Shown: positions 34,421 through 43,601, counted from the stretch's first letter. The stretch: 64,000 nt of DNA from Vreelandella piezotolerans (GCF_012427705.1 NZ_CP048602.1:992001-1056000); one strand, 5' to 3'. The notes: a model not told the origin generated them from the letters alone. Numbers and translations: made by a program.

Positions 34421-35942
34421 TGGGATACCACACGTAGTTCCAGGTTTCGGTGACGGGCTCACCGTCTCTCATCAAACGCAAGCGTATATCGCTCGGCTGG
34501 GGGCTGGGTGGAAGCCTGAACGTGGCGCGTCGGCCGTGATGGGGGAGTACTTTGATTTGGGGCAGTAGCGCTTCGCCATCGCGCACGCTGATATCCAGTG
34601 AGAGCTCTGCATCGGCCGCTAACGTCTCTAACGCGCCGCCGCTAAAATCGACCACGAACTGGCGCTGCTCGGCGGATGGGGAGTCCGCTTCACCCGGTAC
34701 GGCGGCGCTGCCATGCCGAGTGCGTATCACTTTTCCCAGTGCGTGGGCGTCGGGCTGCTCGTTCAAAGTGTAAGTGCGGTAGTGCAGGCGCCGAGAGTCA
34801 CCGGCGTCGAGCGCATCTTCGGCGACCCAGTAAGCCACGATGTTGTCGTGGGTTTCGTCAGGGGTGGGTATTTCCACCAGCTCCACGTGACCTTTTCCCC
34901 ATGCCTCCAGCGGCTCGACCCACTGGCTAGGGCGGCGATGGTAGTTGGCTTCCAGGTCCAAGTAGCGGTCGAAGCGACGTTCGCGCTGCATCAGGCCAAA
35001 GCCTTGTGGTGCATCATCGACGAAGCTCGACACACGGACCTCACTGGGGTTGCTCAGCGGTCGCCAGATCCACTCGCCGCTACCGGTGTGCATTAAAAGA
35101 CCATCGGAGTCATGCACTTGAGGGCGAAAGTCATCTGGCCGCTGGGCGCTCGCTTCTCCAAAGGTGAACATACTGGTCAGTGGGGCGATGCCGACTTTTT
35201 CGATATCTTCCCGGGCAAAGATCTCGGCTTCTATGTCGGCTTCGGTGTGCGCCCCAGGGGTGAGCGTGAATCGGTAGGCACCGCTGAGCGACGGGCTATC
35301 CATCAGCGCCATGAGCGTGACGCTCTCGGCGTCGCTGTCTGGCGTGACTAGCCAAAACTCACGAAAGGCAGGGAATTCTTCGCCCTGGGACGAGGCGGTG
35401 TCGATCGCCAGCCCCCGGGTGGATAACCCGTAGGCTTGATGTTGGCCCACTAAACGAAAGTAGCTGGCGCCGAGAAAGACGGAGAATTCATCCGCATAGT
35501 CGGGATTATTGAGCGGATAGTGGAGACGAAATCCGGCGTGTCCGCTGCCGCTCAGGTCGTGCTCCAGCAGGTCGCTGGCGTCGCCATCGTAGCGAAAATC
35601 GTCGGTGGTGAAGTCGAGCGGGACGACCTCACCGTTTTCGACCAGATTGAGTGCCACCGGCGTTTGAAATAGAAACCCGCTGTGGAAGAGCTGTAGGCTA
35701 AAGGGGCTTTCCTCGCGCCAGTAGGCGCGCTCTGGGTTGAAGCGAATTTGTCGATAGCCATCGTAGTCAAGTGATCGTAGCGCTTCGGGCAACTGGGCGT
35801 CGGGAGCTGTATAGGGGGCAGCAGCTAATTGTTTGGCGCGTTCTATGACTTGTTGAAACACGGGATCTTCGCTGGCGGCAGCGGGAAGGGCAAGCATCCA
35901 ACTCAGTGAGACGATCCATTTTGCAGCCGTTCGACAATCCAT
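34413..35942 (-). CDS. opgG: glucan biosynthesis periplasmic protein OpgG/OpgD
   Basis: A 509-residue periplasmic protein required for branching or release of periplasmic glucans. Signal peptide about residues 1-24 (WIVSLSWMLALPAAAS). Family segments include FNPERAYWREESPFSLQLFH, SYFRLVGQHQAYGLSTRGLA, and the C-terminal Ig-like domain ending ETWNYVWYPN. The ATG at 35942 follows AAAGGAA and starts the signal peptide. First gene of an opgGH-fkbM operon. OpgG and OpgD are hard to tell apart; opgG is chosen because opgH follows directly. Confidence 0.92.
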   Translation of the reverse strand: MDCRTAAKWIVSLSWMLALPAAASEDPVFQQVIERAKQLAAAPYTAPDAQLPEALRSLDYDGYRQIRFNPERAYWREESPFSLQLFHSGFLFQTPVALNLVENGEVVPLDFTTDDFRYDGDASDLLEHDLSGSGHAGFRLHYPLNNPDYADEFSVFLGASYFRLVGQHQAYGLSTRGLAIDTASSQGEEFPAFREFWLVTPDSDAESVTLMALMDSPSLSGAYRFTLTPGAHTEADIEAEIFAREDIEKVGIAPLTSMFTFGEASAQRPDDFRPQVHDSDGLLMHTGSGEWIWRPLSNPSEVRVSSFVDDAPQGFGLMQRERRFDRYLDLEANYHRRPSQWVEPLEAWGKGHVELVEIPTPDETHDNIVAYWVAEDALDAGDSRRLHYRTYTLNEQPDAHALGKVIRTRHGSAAVPGEADSPSAEQRQFVVDFSGGALETLAADAELSLDISVRDGEALLPQIKVLPHHGRRATFRLPPSPQPSDIRLRLMRDGEPVTETWNYVWYPNA

Positions 35943-36118
35943 GGGCGAGTTCCTTTCGTGACCTGATAGAGTGGACAACACGTCATTGTGTGAAATGTTT
36001 AAACAAAACCTATACGCTTAGCAAGCTGTGTTAAAAATAGTGGTTTAACGGTTCAAGGCTCCAGGGCCTTCAATCGGTTATACCGCTGATGCTCTCCTCA
36101 ACGCTACTGGTGAAATGA

Positions 36119-37714
36119 ATGCGTCGTCTCCTCATTACGGCTTGTGCGCTGAATGTGCTGCTGGTGGCTCCGCTGTGGTGGCGCTTTGGCACGCTATCGC
36201 CCTTGATCGCCTGGGAAGCGTGGGTGATTGCCCCGGCCATGCTACTGCTACCGGCCGGTCGCTGGCGGCGCTGGTTGGGGAGCGGTGTCGTGAGCGCCCT
36301 GGCATTGGCAACGGCGACCAACCTTGGCGATGCCGCTACGCATACGGCGTTTGGCCGTTCGCTGAACCTTTATCTGGACGTGCCGCTCGTGCGCTCCATT
36401 TACCATTTACTAGTGGGTAATGTAGGCCAACTGGCGGCAATTTGCCTGATGTTGCTAGGCGGTGTACTGCTCATTGGCGTGCTGTGGCTCATGCTGCGCC
36501 TGCTACTGCCTGCTCGCCCTCCCACGCGCCGTGGTCGGGCGAGAAACGCGGCCGTCGTGTTGCTAGTGGTCAGTTCGAGTATGGCTCTGTTAGAGGTAAA
36601 TCACTATCGCCTAGTTCCCCAGGCCGCACTGCCGATGGTCGCCACTGCCCGTTTTCAGTGGGAACAGGTGGTCGATACGCACCGCGCTCGGCAAGCGTTT
36701 ACCGCGCAGTTGGAAGAGACGCCGATAGCGGCGCAGGTACTGCCAGGTTTGGCAGGGCGAAACGTACTACTGACGTTCATCGAGTCTTATGGTGTGTCTG
36801 CCCTGAAAGACCCTCGCTATAACCGCACACTGCTGCTCACCTTGGAAGACCTTAAGCGACGACTATCCCAGCGTGACCTGCACGTGGTATCGGGGTTGGT
36901 CGCATCGCCCATCCGCGGCGGACAGTCGTGGCTTGCCCATGCGACGACGCTAAGCGGGCGTTGGATAGACAATCAGCTTTGGTATCGACTGATGCTAGAG
37001 AGCGGCCACTCGACGATGATCGACGATTTTCGTGCCTCCGGGCAGCGCACGCTCAGCGTGATGCCTGCGATCACCCTGGCGTGGCCAGAGGGGCGTGCTT
37101 ACGGCTTCGACCAAATCGTCGCCGCAAAAGACATGCCCTACGAAGGGCCGCCGCTCAACTGGGTCACCATGCCGGATCAATTTACGCTCGACTATACTCA
37201 GCGCGAGCTGCTGGGTAACTCACCTCTGTTCGCCCAGATCGCACTGATCTCGAGTCACGCTCCCTGGACACCCATTCTGCCCGTGCTGGAAAACTGGTCG
37301 CTGGTGGGCGATGGCAGTCTCTATGCCCCTTGGGAGAACGCGGGTGATCCGCCCGAGGTGATCTGGCGAGATTTGGAGCGCATTCGCGACCACTATGCGT
37401 GGTCGGTGGACTACGCTGTTAGCGTGGCAGGACGCTGGGCCGAGCGCGTGGCCAATGAACAGACGCTGCTCATCGTGCTGGGCGACCATCAGCCCGCCCC
37501 GTTGATTACCGGCGACGAAGCCAGTGCTGCCGTACCGGTACATATCATCAGCGGCGATCCAGCACTGCTGGACCCTTTCAAACGGCGTGGCTTCGTGGAG
37601 GGGATGCTGCCCCCCCTAGCGCACCCGCAGGAGGCGCCGAGGATGAGCCAACTTCGCCACTGGCTGCAGCAGGACTTTGGCCCCGCAGCAACATCAGCAA
37701 GGACGACACCATGA
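36119..37714 (+). CDS. alkaline-phosphatase-superfamily membrane transferase (sulfatase/LtaS/OpgB-like)
   Basis: A 531-residue membrane enzyme: four to five N-terminal transmembrane segments (about 1-150) and a periplasmic alkaline-phosphatase/sulfatase-fold domain. Metal-site residues are seen in NVLLTFIESYGVS (Glu), near the nucleophile region VASPIRGGQSWLAHATTLSG, in ISSHAPWTP (His) and in VLGDHQPAPL (Asp-His). This architecture is shared by lipoteichoic acid synthases, OpgB phosphoglycerol transferases and phosphoethanolamine transferases. Diverging from opgG and followed by a GDP-mannose enzyme (ATGA overlap), it may decorate periplasmic glucans or the product of the neighbouring pyrimidine/pterin cluster with a phospho-substituent. 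Confidence 0.75.
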   Translation: MRRLLITACALNVLLVAPLWWRFGTLSPLIAWEAWVIAPAMLLLPAGRWRRWLGSGVVSALALATATNLGDAATHTAFGRSLNLYLDVPLVRSIYHLLVGNVGQLAAICLMLLGGVLLIGVLWLMLRLLLPARPPTRRGRARNAAVVLLVVSSSMALLEVNHYRLVPQAALPMVATARFQWEQVVDTHRARQAFTAQLEETPIAAQVLPGLAGRNVLLTFIESYGVSALKDPRYNRTLLLTLEDLKRRLSQRDLHVVSGLVASPIRGGQSWLAHATTLSGRWIDNQLWYRLMLESGHSTMIDDFRASGQRTLSVMPAITLAWPEGRAYGFDQIVAAKDMPYEGPPLNWVTMPDQFTLDYTQRELLGNSPLFAQIALISSHAPWTPILPVLENWSLVGDGSLYAPWENAGDPPEVIWRDLERIRDHYAWSVDYAVSVAGRWAERVANEQTLLIVLGDHQPAPLITGDEASAAVPVHIISGDPALLDPFKRRGFVEGMLPPLAHPQEAPRMSQLRHWLQQDFGPAATSARTTP

Positions 37715-39120
37715 TTCAACCGGTTATTTTGAGTGGCGGAAGCGGTACCCGGCTTTGGCCGCTCTCCCGCGAGCAGATGCCCAAGCAGTTTTTGCGTTTG
37801 ACCGGCAAGCAGAGCCTGCTTCAACAGACGCTCACGCGTCTGGAGGGCTTGTCCACGCTGCCGCCGATCTTGATGGGCCACCACTCGCACCGTTTTTTGA
37901 TGGCCGAACAGCTGCGTGAAATTCAGCATGAGGGGCAAATCGTTCTAGAGCCTGTGGGCCGCAATACCGCTCCTGCCATTGCCTGCGCCGCTCTGCTGGC
38001 GCGCCAGTCGGGCGAGGATCCACTGCTATTAGTACTGCCCGCCGACCACGTACTAGGCGATGTTGCCGCGTTTAAGCACAGCGTGCAGCGTGCCGAGCCG
38101 CTGGCGGAGCAGGGCTATTTAGTGACGTTTGGCGTGGTGCCGACGCATCCGGAAACGGGCTATGGCTATATTGCTTGCGGTGACGTTTTGGGCGAAGGCC
38201 ACCATTTGGCCGCGTTTATTGAAAAACCGGTATTGGAGAAAGCCAAAGCGCTGCTGGCCCAGGGAGATACGCTGTGGAACAGCGGTATGTTCTTGCTGCG
38301 CGCCTCCCGTTATTTGGCGGAGCTCGAGCGGCTTGCGCCCGATATGTTGTCAGCCTGCCAAGAAGCCGTGGCGCGCACTCAAAGCGACCTCGATTTTTTA
38401 CGCTTGGACGAACACGCCTTTCAGCGTTGCCCAAGCGAATCGATCGATTACGCGGTCATGGAGCACTGTGCCCAGGCGGCCGTGGTGCCTTTGGACGCTC
38501 AGTGGAGTGATATTGGCAGCTTCGATGCGCTGATGGCCACGCATACGCCTGATTCGGCAGACAATGTGGTGACCGGTGATGGCGTACTGAGCGATACACG
38601 TCGCTCGCTGGTAGTCGCAAACCACCGCTTGGTCGCCACGCTGGGCGTGGAAGACCTGATCGTCGTGGAAACCTCTGACAGTGTATTGGTGGCCCATCGC
38701 GACAAGGCGCAGGGCGTCAAGCAGCTCGTCGCAGCGCTGACCCAAGCAGGGCGCAGCGAGCCGCAGACATCGCCTCAAGTGCACCGCCCCTGGGGCAGTT
38801 TTCAAGCCATGGATAATGGAGATCGCTACCAGGTGAAGCACATTACCGTGCGCCCCGGTGGGCGGCTCTCGCTGCAGCGCCACCATCACCGTGCCGAACA
38901 CTGGGTGGTGGTCAGCGGCACAGCCAAAGTAACCGTGGATGAACGTACGTACTTGGTCAGCGAGAACCAGTCCACCTATATTCCTATCGGCGCACTGCAC
39001 CGCTTGGAGAACCCAGGCAAAATTCCACTGGAGTTGATCGAAGTGCAGTCTGGCAGCTACCTGGGCGAGGATGATATCGAGCGGCTGGATGACGTTTATG
39101 CTCGCCACCGCGACGAGTAA
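37711..39120 (+). CDS. manC: mannose-1-phosphate guanylyltransferase / mannose-6-phosphate isomerase
   Basis: A 469-residue bifunctional enzyme making GDP-mannose. The nucleotidyltransferase domain has ILSGGSGTRLWPLSREQMPK (residues about 6-25) and the metal/sugar segment HHLAAFIEKPVLEKAK. The C-terminal cupin type-II isomerase domain (about 355-465) carries RPWGSFQAMDNGDRYQVKHI, RPGGRLSLQRHHHRAEHWVV and YIPIGALHRLENPG, the zinc-binding pattern. Equivalent to AlgA/CpsB/XanB. It overlaps the upstream membrane transferase gene by four bases, so a mannose-containing envelope glycan is a reasonable product of the pair. Confidence 0.93.
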   Translation: MIQPVILSGGSGTRLWPLSREQMPKQFLRLTGKQSLLQQTLTRLEGLSTLPPILMGHHSHRFLMAEQLREIQHEGQIVLEPVGRNTAPAIACAALLARQSGEDPLLLVLPADHVLGDVAAFKHSVQRAEPLAEQGYLVTFGVVPTHPETGYGYIACGDVLGEGHHLAAFIEKPVLEKAKALLAQGDTLWNSGMFLLRASRYLAELERLAPDMLSACQEAVARTQSDLDFLRLDEHAFQRCPSESIDYAVMEHCAQAAVVPLDAQWSDIGSFDALMATHTPDSADNVVTGDGVLSDTRRSLVVANHRLVATLGVEDLIVVETSDSVLVAHRDKAQGVKQLVAALTQAGRSEPQTSPQVHRPWGSFQAMDNGDRYQVKHITVRPGGRLSLQRHHHRAEHWVVVSGTAKVTVDERTYLVSENQSTYIPIGALHRLENPGKIPLELIEVQSGSYLGEDDIERLDDVYARHRDE

Positions 39121-39130
39121 TGAGCCGTCG

Positions 39131-39481
39131 TTACCAGAGCCAGCTACCCGGCCTTGCTGGGGGCTCGCCTTTTCGCACGGCTACCCATCCGATGATGCAG
39201 CGCACGCCTAGCCAGACCACGAGTAGTGGCCAGAGCAGCGTGCCGATGAAGATCAGGCTCAAGGTGAACGTGACGATGAAGTAGAGGCTGCCGATCCAGA
39301 ACGTGCGGATCAAATAGCGGTAGTGCGCCTGTAGCCAGGGCGCCGCTTCTTTTCGATAGACATAGGCGATGATGACGCCGATCAGCAGGGTGATGTTGGC
39401 CGTGATCAGGCCTGCCAAATAGAGTGCGTAAATAATTTGTGGCGGACGCGTATCCTCTTTGGGGAGGTATCGTTCGGTCAT
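39131..39481 (-). CDS. small membrane protein, paralogue A (DUF4870-like)
   Basis: A 116-residue protein with three predicted membrane helices (about 14-36, 56-77 and 80-98). The core reads IIYALYLAGLITANITLLIG then YVYRKEAAPWLQAHYRYLIR. The same core recurs in the gene at 40430-40834, on the other side of the lpxL-like gene. ATG 39481 follows GTGAGGATGGG. Function unknown; the family is membrane-associated and small. It is 12 bases downstream of the lpxL-like gene, in the same transcription unit. Confidence 0.75.
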   Translation of the reverse strand: MTERYLPKEDTRPPQIIYALYLAGLITANITLLIGVIIAYVYRKEAAPWLQAHYRYLIRTFWIGSLYFIVTFTLSLIFIGTLLWPLLVVWLGVRCIIGWVAVRKGEPPARPGSWLW

Positions 39482-39493
39482 GCCCATCCTCAC

Positions 39494-40426
39494 TTAATAG
39501 AGACGGAAGTCGTTGGCGTTTGGCAGCCCTTGCTGCTCTTCCACCACCTTACGGTAGCGTTTGTACTCCCATTGATATTGGGCCGGGTCGAGGGCAATCG
39601 AGGCCTCGACGCTGGCATTCACACCGGTGGCCGAAACAGCGTCTTCCTCGCTATACACCCGCTCGTCGGCATCGAGAAAGTGGATCTCGAAGCCTTTGCC
39701 TGGAATGCGTAGGGCCACACCGGTCACTACCCGCGCCTGGGTGCGCGCCACCAGTTTGGGTAACAGCGTGGCGGTATAAGCATCGCGGCCATAAAAGGGG
39801 GCAAATATACCGCTGCCCCAGTCCGGTTCTTGGTCCGGCAAAATACCAATCGCTTCACTTCGCTTGAGCGCTTTGAGCAGCGCCGCCACGCCCCGTGGAT
39901 TCGTGGGTACGAGCTTGGCGCCCATGCGCTCGCGGCCATGGCGAATGATCGGCTCTAGCTCGGCGATTTTGGGGGGCTCGTACATGGCCGTAAACGGAAA
40001 GTGGCTGGAGAGCCAAAAGTTCAGCACTTCCCAGTTGCCAAAATGGGGGGCGAGCACGATCACACCACGCCCTTCTGCTCGTGCGCTGTCCAGCTTGTCG
40101 CGCCCATGTACCCTTAAAATACTGGCTTCTACCTTCTCTGGCGGGGCCATCCAAGCGTGGCCGAGCTCCAGCATCGTTGCGGTCGAGTGCTGTAGGCTCT
40201 GCTTTGCCAAAGCGCGCCGCTGACTGACAGGCGTGTCGGGATAGACTTTTGCGAGGTTGATGTCGGTGACGCGTCGCTCGCGTTTGCTGAAGCGATATAC
40301 CTGGGGGCCGACCATGGCCGCGATACGCCATAGCCAGCGTATCGGCCAGCGGGACAGTCCGCGCCAGAGCAGGACGATGGCGCGGGCGCGAGCCCGCGTC
40401 TCGGAGGGAGTTGCCTGTTCGGTCAT
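39494..40426 (-). CDS. lpxL: lipid A biosynthesis acyltransferase (LpxL/HtrB family)
   Basis: A 310-residue inner-membrane acyltransferase that adds a secondary acyl chain to lipid A. The catalytic HX4E motif is H128-FGNW-E133 in LAPHFGNWEVLNFWLSSHFP. Other family elements are TAMYEPPKIAELEPIIRHGR and LPDQEPDWGSGIFAPFYGRD. Full length for the family; whether it is the LpxL or LpxM type cannot be decided. Sandwiched between two paralogous three-helix membrane proteins transcribed in the same direction with gaps of 3 and 12 bases, so the three are probably one operon. Confidence 0.9.
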   Translation of the reverse strand: MTEQATPSETRARARAIVLLWRGLSRWPIRWLWRIAAMVGPQVYRFSKRERRVTDINLAKVYPDTPVSQRRALAKQSLQHSTATMLELGHAWMAPPEKVEASILRVHGRDKLDSARAEGRGVIVLAPHFGNWEVLNFWLSSHFPFTAMYEPPKIAELEPIIRHGRERMGAKLVPTNPRGVAALLKALKRSEAIGILPDQEPDWGSGIFAPFYGRDAYTATLLPKLVARTQARVVTGVALRIPGKGFEIHFLDADERVYSEEDAVSATGVNASVEASIALDPAQYQWEYKRYRKVVEEQQGLPNANDFRLY

Positions 40427-40429
40427 GGA

Positions 40430-40834
40430 TTACAGTAGCCAGCTATCGACATTGGAGGGCGCGCGTTTTTCCTGCAGCCCTTTGAAGCCCTTCACGCAGC
40501 GCACGATGAACCAGACGGCCAGCGCCAACAGCATGGGAAAACCAATGAGCACGAGCGTGAGCAGGGTGGCAATACTGCCATACAACAAGCCCATCCAGAA
40601 CGTGCGAATTTGGTAGCGGTAGTGCTCTTCCAGCCAGTGAGGCCCTTTGCCACGGTACACATAGGCAATGATGACCCCGATCAGCGAGGTAAACCCAACC
40701 ACGAAGCTGGCCAAGTACAGTGCGTAAATTACCATGGCCATGGTGGTGTCCGGGGAGGGGGAAGGCGCTGAGGATTCTTCCTGTGAGGCGTGGCGGTCGA
40801 CCACTTCGCCTTCTAGCGGGGTGTCATCGCGCAT
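40430..40834 (-). CDS. small membrane protein, paralogue B (DUF4870-like)
   Basis: A 134-residue protein: an acidic, proline/serine-rich N-terminal 30 residues (SQEESSAPSPSPDTT), then three membrane helices. The core VIYALYLASFVVGFTSLIGV and EEHYRYQIRTFWMGLLYGSI is clearly related to the gene at 39131-39481. First gene of a putative three-gene operon with the lpxL-like gene. Function unknown. Confidence 0.75.
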   Translation of the reverse strand: MRDDTPLEGEVVDRHASQEESSAPSPSPDTTMAMVIYALYLASFVVGFTSLIGVIIAYVYRGKGPHWLEEHYRYQIRTFWMGLLYGSIATLLTLVLIGFPMLLALAVWFIVRCVKGFKGLQEKRAPSNVDSWLL

Positions 40835-40951
40835 GGGCGTTCCTTCTTCGATCGGTTCTATTCCAGCATCCAGCGGACACTTCGGCTGCGCGCTATGATA
40901 GCGTGGGCGCAGCGACTTATCACGCGCGGGCGGCCCACGATGTGGTCGCGC

Positions 40952-41335
40952 CTAACGCGCTGCCGGGCGACAAATTTCCAGCAGGTTGCCGTCGGGGTCG
41001 CGCAGGTAGAGCGATTCAATGGGGCCGCTAGCCCCTTGGCGGGGTACGGGGCCAAGCTCGACGTCGATGGCCAACGCATCCAGATGCTGCTTGAACTCGT
41101 CCAGCGGTAGCTGGCAGCGCAGGCATAAATCCAGACTGCCCGGCGTCGGCGTGGCGGAAATGGGCGCAATATCCGTGTCAGTTTGGTGCAGGCGCAGGGC
41201 GGTATCGCCCAGCAGGAGATCGACGCGCTGAGCGTCCCGGTAGCGTACGTCCAGGCCCAATACGCGAGAGTAGAAATCCACTGCGCGACCCATATCGGTC
41301 ACGGTAACCACAAGATGATCCAGACCTGAGAGCAT
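40952..41335 (-). CDS. VOC/glyoxalase-family protein
   Basis: A 127-residue vicinal-oxygen-chelate fold protein. MLSGLDHLVVTVTDMGRAVD opens the first beta-alpha-beta-beta-beta module (metal His near residue 6), and the second module ends with IESLYLRDPDGNLLEICRP, carrying the conserved Glu and the RDPDGNLLE signature. ATG 41335 follows AAGGAAAGAGG. Family members include glyoxalase I, fosfomycin-resistance proteins and ring-cleaving dioxygenases; the size and the DPDGN motif fit the small glyoxalase-like subgroup. Divergent from the methyltransferase gene at 41377. Substrate not assignable. Confidence 0.82.
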   Translation of the reverse strand: MLSGLDHLVVTVTDMGRAVDFYSRVLGLDVRYRDAQRVDLLLGDTALRLHQTDTDIAPISATPTPGSLDLCLRCQLPLDEFKQHLDALAIDVELGPVPRQGASGPIESLYLRDPDGNLLEICRPAAR

Positions 41336-41376
41336 GCCTCTTTCCTTAAATACGAACGTCAAAACCAGAGAATACG

Positions 41377-42015
41377 ATGATGCGACGCTGTCCGCTATGC
41401 CACGCGCAAGAGTCTGCGCTGTACCATCAAGACCGTCGCCGTGATTACTACCAGTGTGCCACGTGTGCGCTGGTGTTTGTGTCTAGTGAGCAGCATTTAA
41501 GCGCCGCCGCTGAAAAAGCCGAGTATGACCAGCACCAAAACTCGCCGCAGGATACGGGATATCGACGCTTTCTGGGGCGTTTATTCACGCCGCTGGCGGA
41601 AAAGCTGGCGCCTGGCGCAAAAGGGCTGGATTTTGGTTGCGGCCCGGGGCCGACGCTCTCGGTGATGTTCGAGGAAGCGGGTTTTGAGATGGACGTGTAC
41701 GACATTTTTTACGCGCCCCATGCCGTGTCGCTCAGCCGCCAGTATGATTTCATCACCGCGACCGAGGTGGTCGAACACTTGGCGGCGCCGGGCGAGGTGT
41801 TGGGTGAGCGTATCGCGCAACTCGACCATGGCGGCTATCTTGGGCTGATGACCAAGCGAGTGACGAGCCAAGAAGCCTTCGCCCGTTGGCATTACATCAA
41901 CGATCCCACCCATGTCAGTTTTTTTAGCGAAGCCACCTTTCGCTGGTGGGCGGCGAAAGAGAGGTTAACAGTCGAATTTGCTGGTAATGACGTGGTAATT
42001 TTTAGAAAACACTAA
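41377..42015 (+). CDS. class I SAM-dependent methyltransferase with zinc-ribbon N-terminus
   Basis: A 212-residue protein. An N-terminal CPLC...CATC pair (residues about 5-30) looks like a small zinc ribbon. SAM motif I is AKGLDFGCGPGPTLSVMFEE (near residue 82), and the motif TATEVVEHLAAPGEV follows. The end resembles methyltransferases of the UbiG/type-12 group: HYINDPTHVSFFSEATFRWW. ATG at 41377 or the adjacent ATG at 41380. Monocistronic; substrate unknown. Confidence 0.85.
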   Translation: MMRRCPLCHAQESALYHQDRRRDYYQCATCALVFVSSEQHLSAAAEKAEYDQHQNSPQDTGYRRFLGRLFTPLAEKLAPGAKGLDFGCGPGPTLSVMFEEAGFEMDVYDIFYAPHAVSLSRQYDFITATEVVEHLAAPGEVLGERIAQLDHGGYLGLMTKRVTSQEAFARWHYINDPTHVSFFSEATFRWWAAKERLTVEFAGNDVVIFRKH

Positions 42016-42150
42016 TTTATTCAGTGTCGGAGCGAAAAAGCATTGACTTTGCGCCTCTGAAAGCAATAATTGCGCGCCCGTTTTCTTGCCTATTCGATGT
42101 GATGGCGTGTAAACGGCAACGATTCATCCATTGAGCAAGGTGAGGTAGGC

Positions 42151-43521
42151 ATGTCGCGGCAACTGCTGGCCATGGCGCTAGCGCCCCTATTAGGGCTGTT
42201 TATTCTTGGTATTGGCAATGGCTTTTTGGCCACGCTGATTACCGTGCGCCTGGACGCTGCGGGCGAGTCGGCGACCATGATCGGTATCGTCTCGTCGGCC
42301 TATTTCATTGGCCTCGCCATCGGGGCCATGCTCAACGACCGCCTGCTGCTGCGCATTGGCCACATCCGCGCGTACGGCAGCTTTGCATCGCTGGTCGCGG
42401 TGACCGTGCTACTGCAGGGACTGTTCTTCGATCCTTGGGCGTGGTTTGCCCTACGGCTGATTGGCGGCTGGGCGACCGTTGGGGTCTACTTGGTCATCGA
42501 AAGCTGGCTGCTCACGGCGGGTGACCAGAAAGTACGTGGACGCCTGCTGGCGCTTTATATGATTTCGCTTTACGCGGCTGGGGTGCTTGGGCAGCTCATG
42601 CTGGGGGTCACCAGTGCGATGGGCGACACAGCACCCTTCATGGTGATTGGTCTGCTGGCATCGCTATCGGTGCTACCCATGGCGATGATTCCCCGCGTCT
42701 CGCCGCTCATCGAACACGCTGAACCGCTGCCGCCGCATCGTCTCATTACCATGACGCCTACCGGCGTTATGGGCAGCCTTGGCTCTGGTATGGTGGTGGC
42801 TGCGGCCTATACGCTGCTGCCACTTTATTTACAGCGCATTGGCATGAGCGTTAACCAAGTCGGTCAAATGATGGCTGTCGTAATTTTGGGGGCCATGCTG
42901 CTGCAGTACCCCATTGGCCGTTGGTCGGACCGCCACGACCGCCAAATGGTGCTGATCGGTATCAGTGCCTTCTGCGTGGTGATTTCGGCGGCCATGCTGT
43001 GGCTGCCGCTCTCTACGCCACTGCTCGCTGTGCTGCTCTTTTTGCTGGGCGGCGGCGTCTTTGCGCTCTACCCGGTGGCAGTGAGCCATGCCGCCGACCG
43101 CGCGCCTGCAGGTGCCTTGGTGCGGATGAGCCAGGGCCTTCTGTTGATCAACTCGATTGGGGCCACCGTCAGCCCGCTGATGATTTCGCCGGTAATGACG
43201 GCAATGGGCGATGCGGGCCTATTCTGGGCATTTGGCGCGCTCAGCCTGTTCTTCGTGTTTTTCTTTGGCTGGCGCCGCAGCGTGCGCCCGGCACCGGTGC
43301 CCGTGGCACCGTTCCATGCTACGACGCCGATGACCGCCGCAGGTGCTGAGCTGGTGGTCACCGAGGAGCTGGTGCAAGGGGCGCTCGAACACGAGCACCT
43401 AGAAGACCTATCTGATGTCGTACCCGAGGTCGACGTGGCCGAGCCGGTGGTAGGGCCGCCCCAGGCAGACGAGAGCCATATCACCTACTACGACGATGTC
43501 GAAACCGAGGTGCGCAAGTAA
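42151..43521 (+). CDS. MFS transporter with acidic C-terminal tail
   Basis: A 456-residue major facilitator protein with 12 hydrophobic helices (about residues 5-385). The loop motif between helices 2 and 3 is NDRLLLRIGHIRAY, and the half-repeat after helix 8 is GRWSDRHDRQMVLI. The pattern resembles the YcaD-type subgroup. The last 65 residues form an unusual acidic hydrophilic tail (EHEHLEDLSDVVPEVDVAEP) likely to be cytoplasmic. GC-rich start region with ATG 42151 after AGGTGAGG. Substrate unknown. Confidence 0.85.
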   Translation: MSRQLLAMALAPLLGLFILGIGNGFLATLITVRLDAAGESATMIGIVSSAYFIGLAIGAMLNDRLLLRIGHIRAYGSFASLVAVTVLLQGLFFDPWAWFALRLIGGWATVGVYLVIESWLLTAGDQKVRGRLLALYMISLYAAGVLGQLMLGVTSAMGDTAPFMVIGLLASLSVLPMAMIPRVSPLIEHAEPLPPHRLITMTPTGVMGSLGSGMVVAAAYTLLPLYLQRIGMSVNQVGQMMAVVILGAMLLQYPIGRWSDRHDRQMVLIGISAFCVVISAAMLWLPLSTPLLAVLLFLLGGGVFALYPVAVSHAADRAPAGALVRMSQGLLLINSIGATVSPLMISPVMTAMGDAGLFWAFGALSLFFVFFFGWRRSVRPAPVPVAPFHATTPMTAAGAELVVTEELVQGALEHEHLEDLSDVVPEVDVAEPVVGPPQADESHITYYDDVETEVRK

Positions 43522-43577
43522 GACGTCAAGGTGGCTATCTGCTGAGACCTTGGGCTAATGGTGTTGAAGAAATAGGG

Positions 43578-43601
43578 AAACTACTATCGTCGATAGTGTT
43601 T
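43578..43601. promoter_or_regulatory. palindromic operator candidate before acyl-CoA dehydrogenase
   Basis: ACTATCG and CGATAGT surround a single T (43583-43597), extended by AAAC and GTTT outer arms. A near-perfect 23-24 base dyad 35 bases before the start codon suits a TetR- or FadR-type repressor of fatty-acid genes. The regulator is not in the window. Confidence 0.5.
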
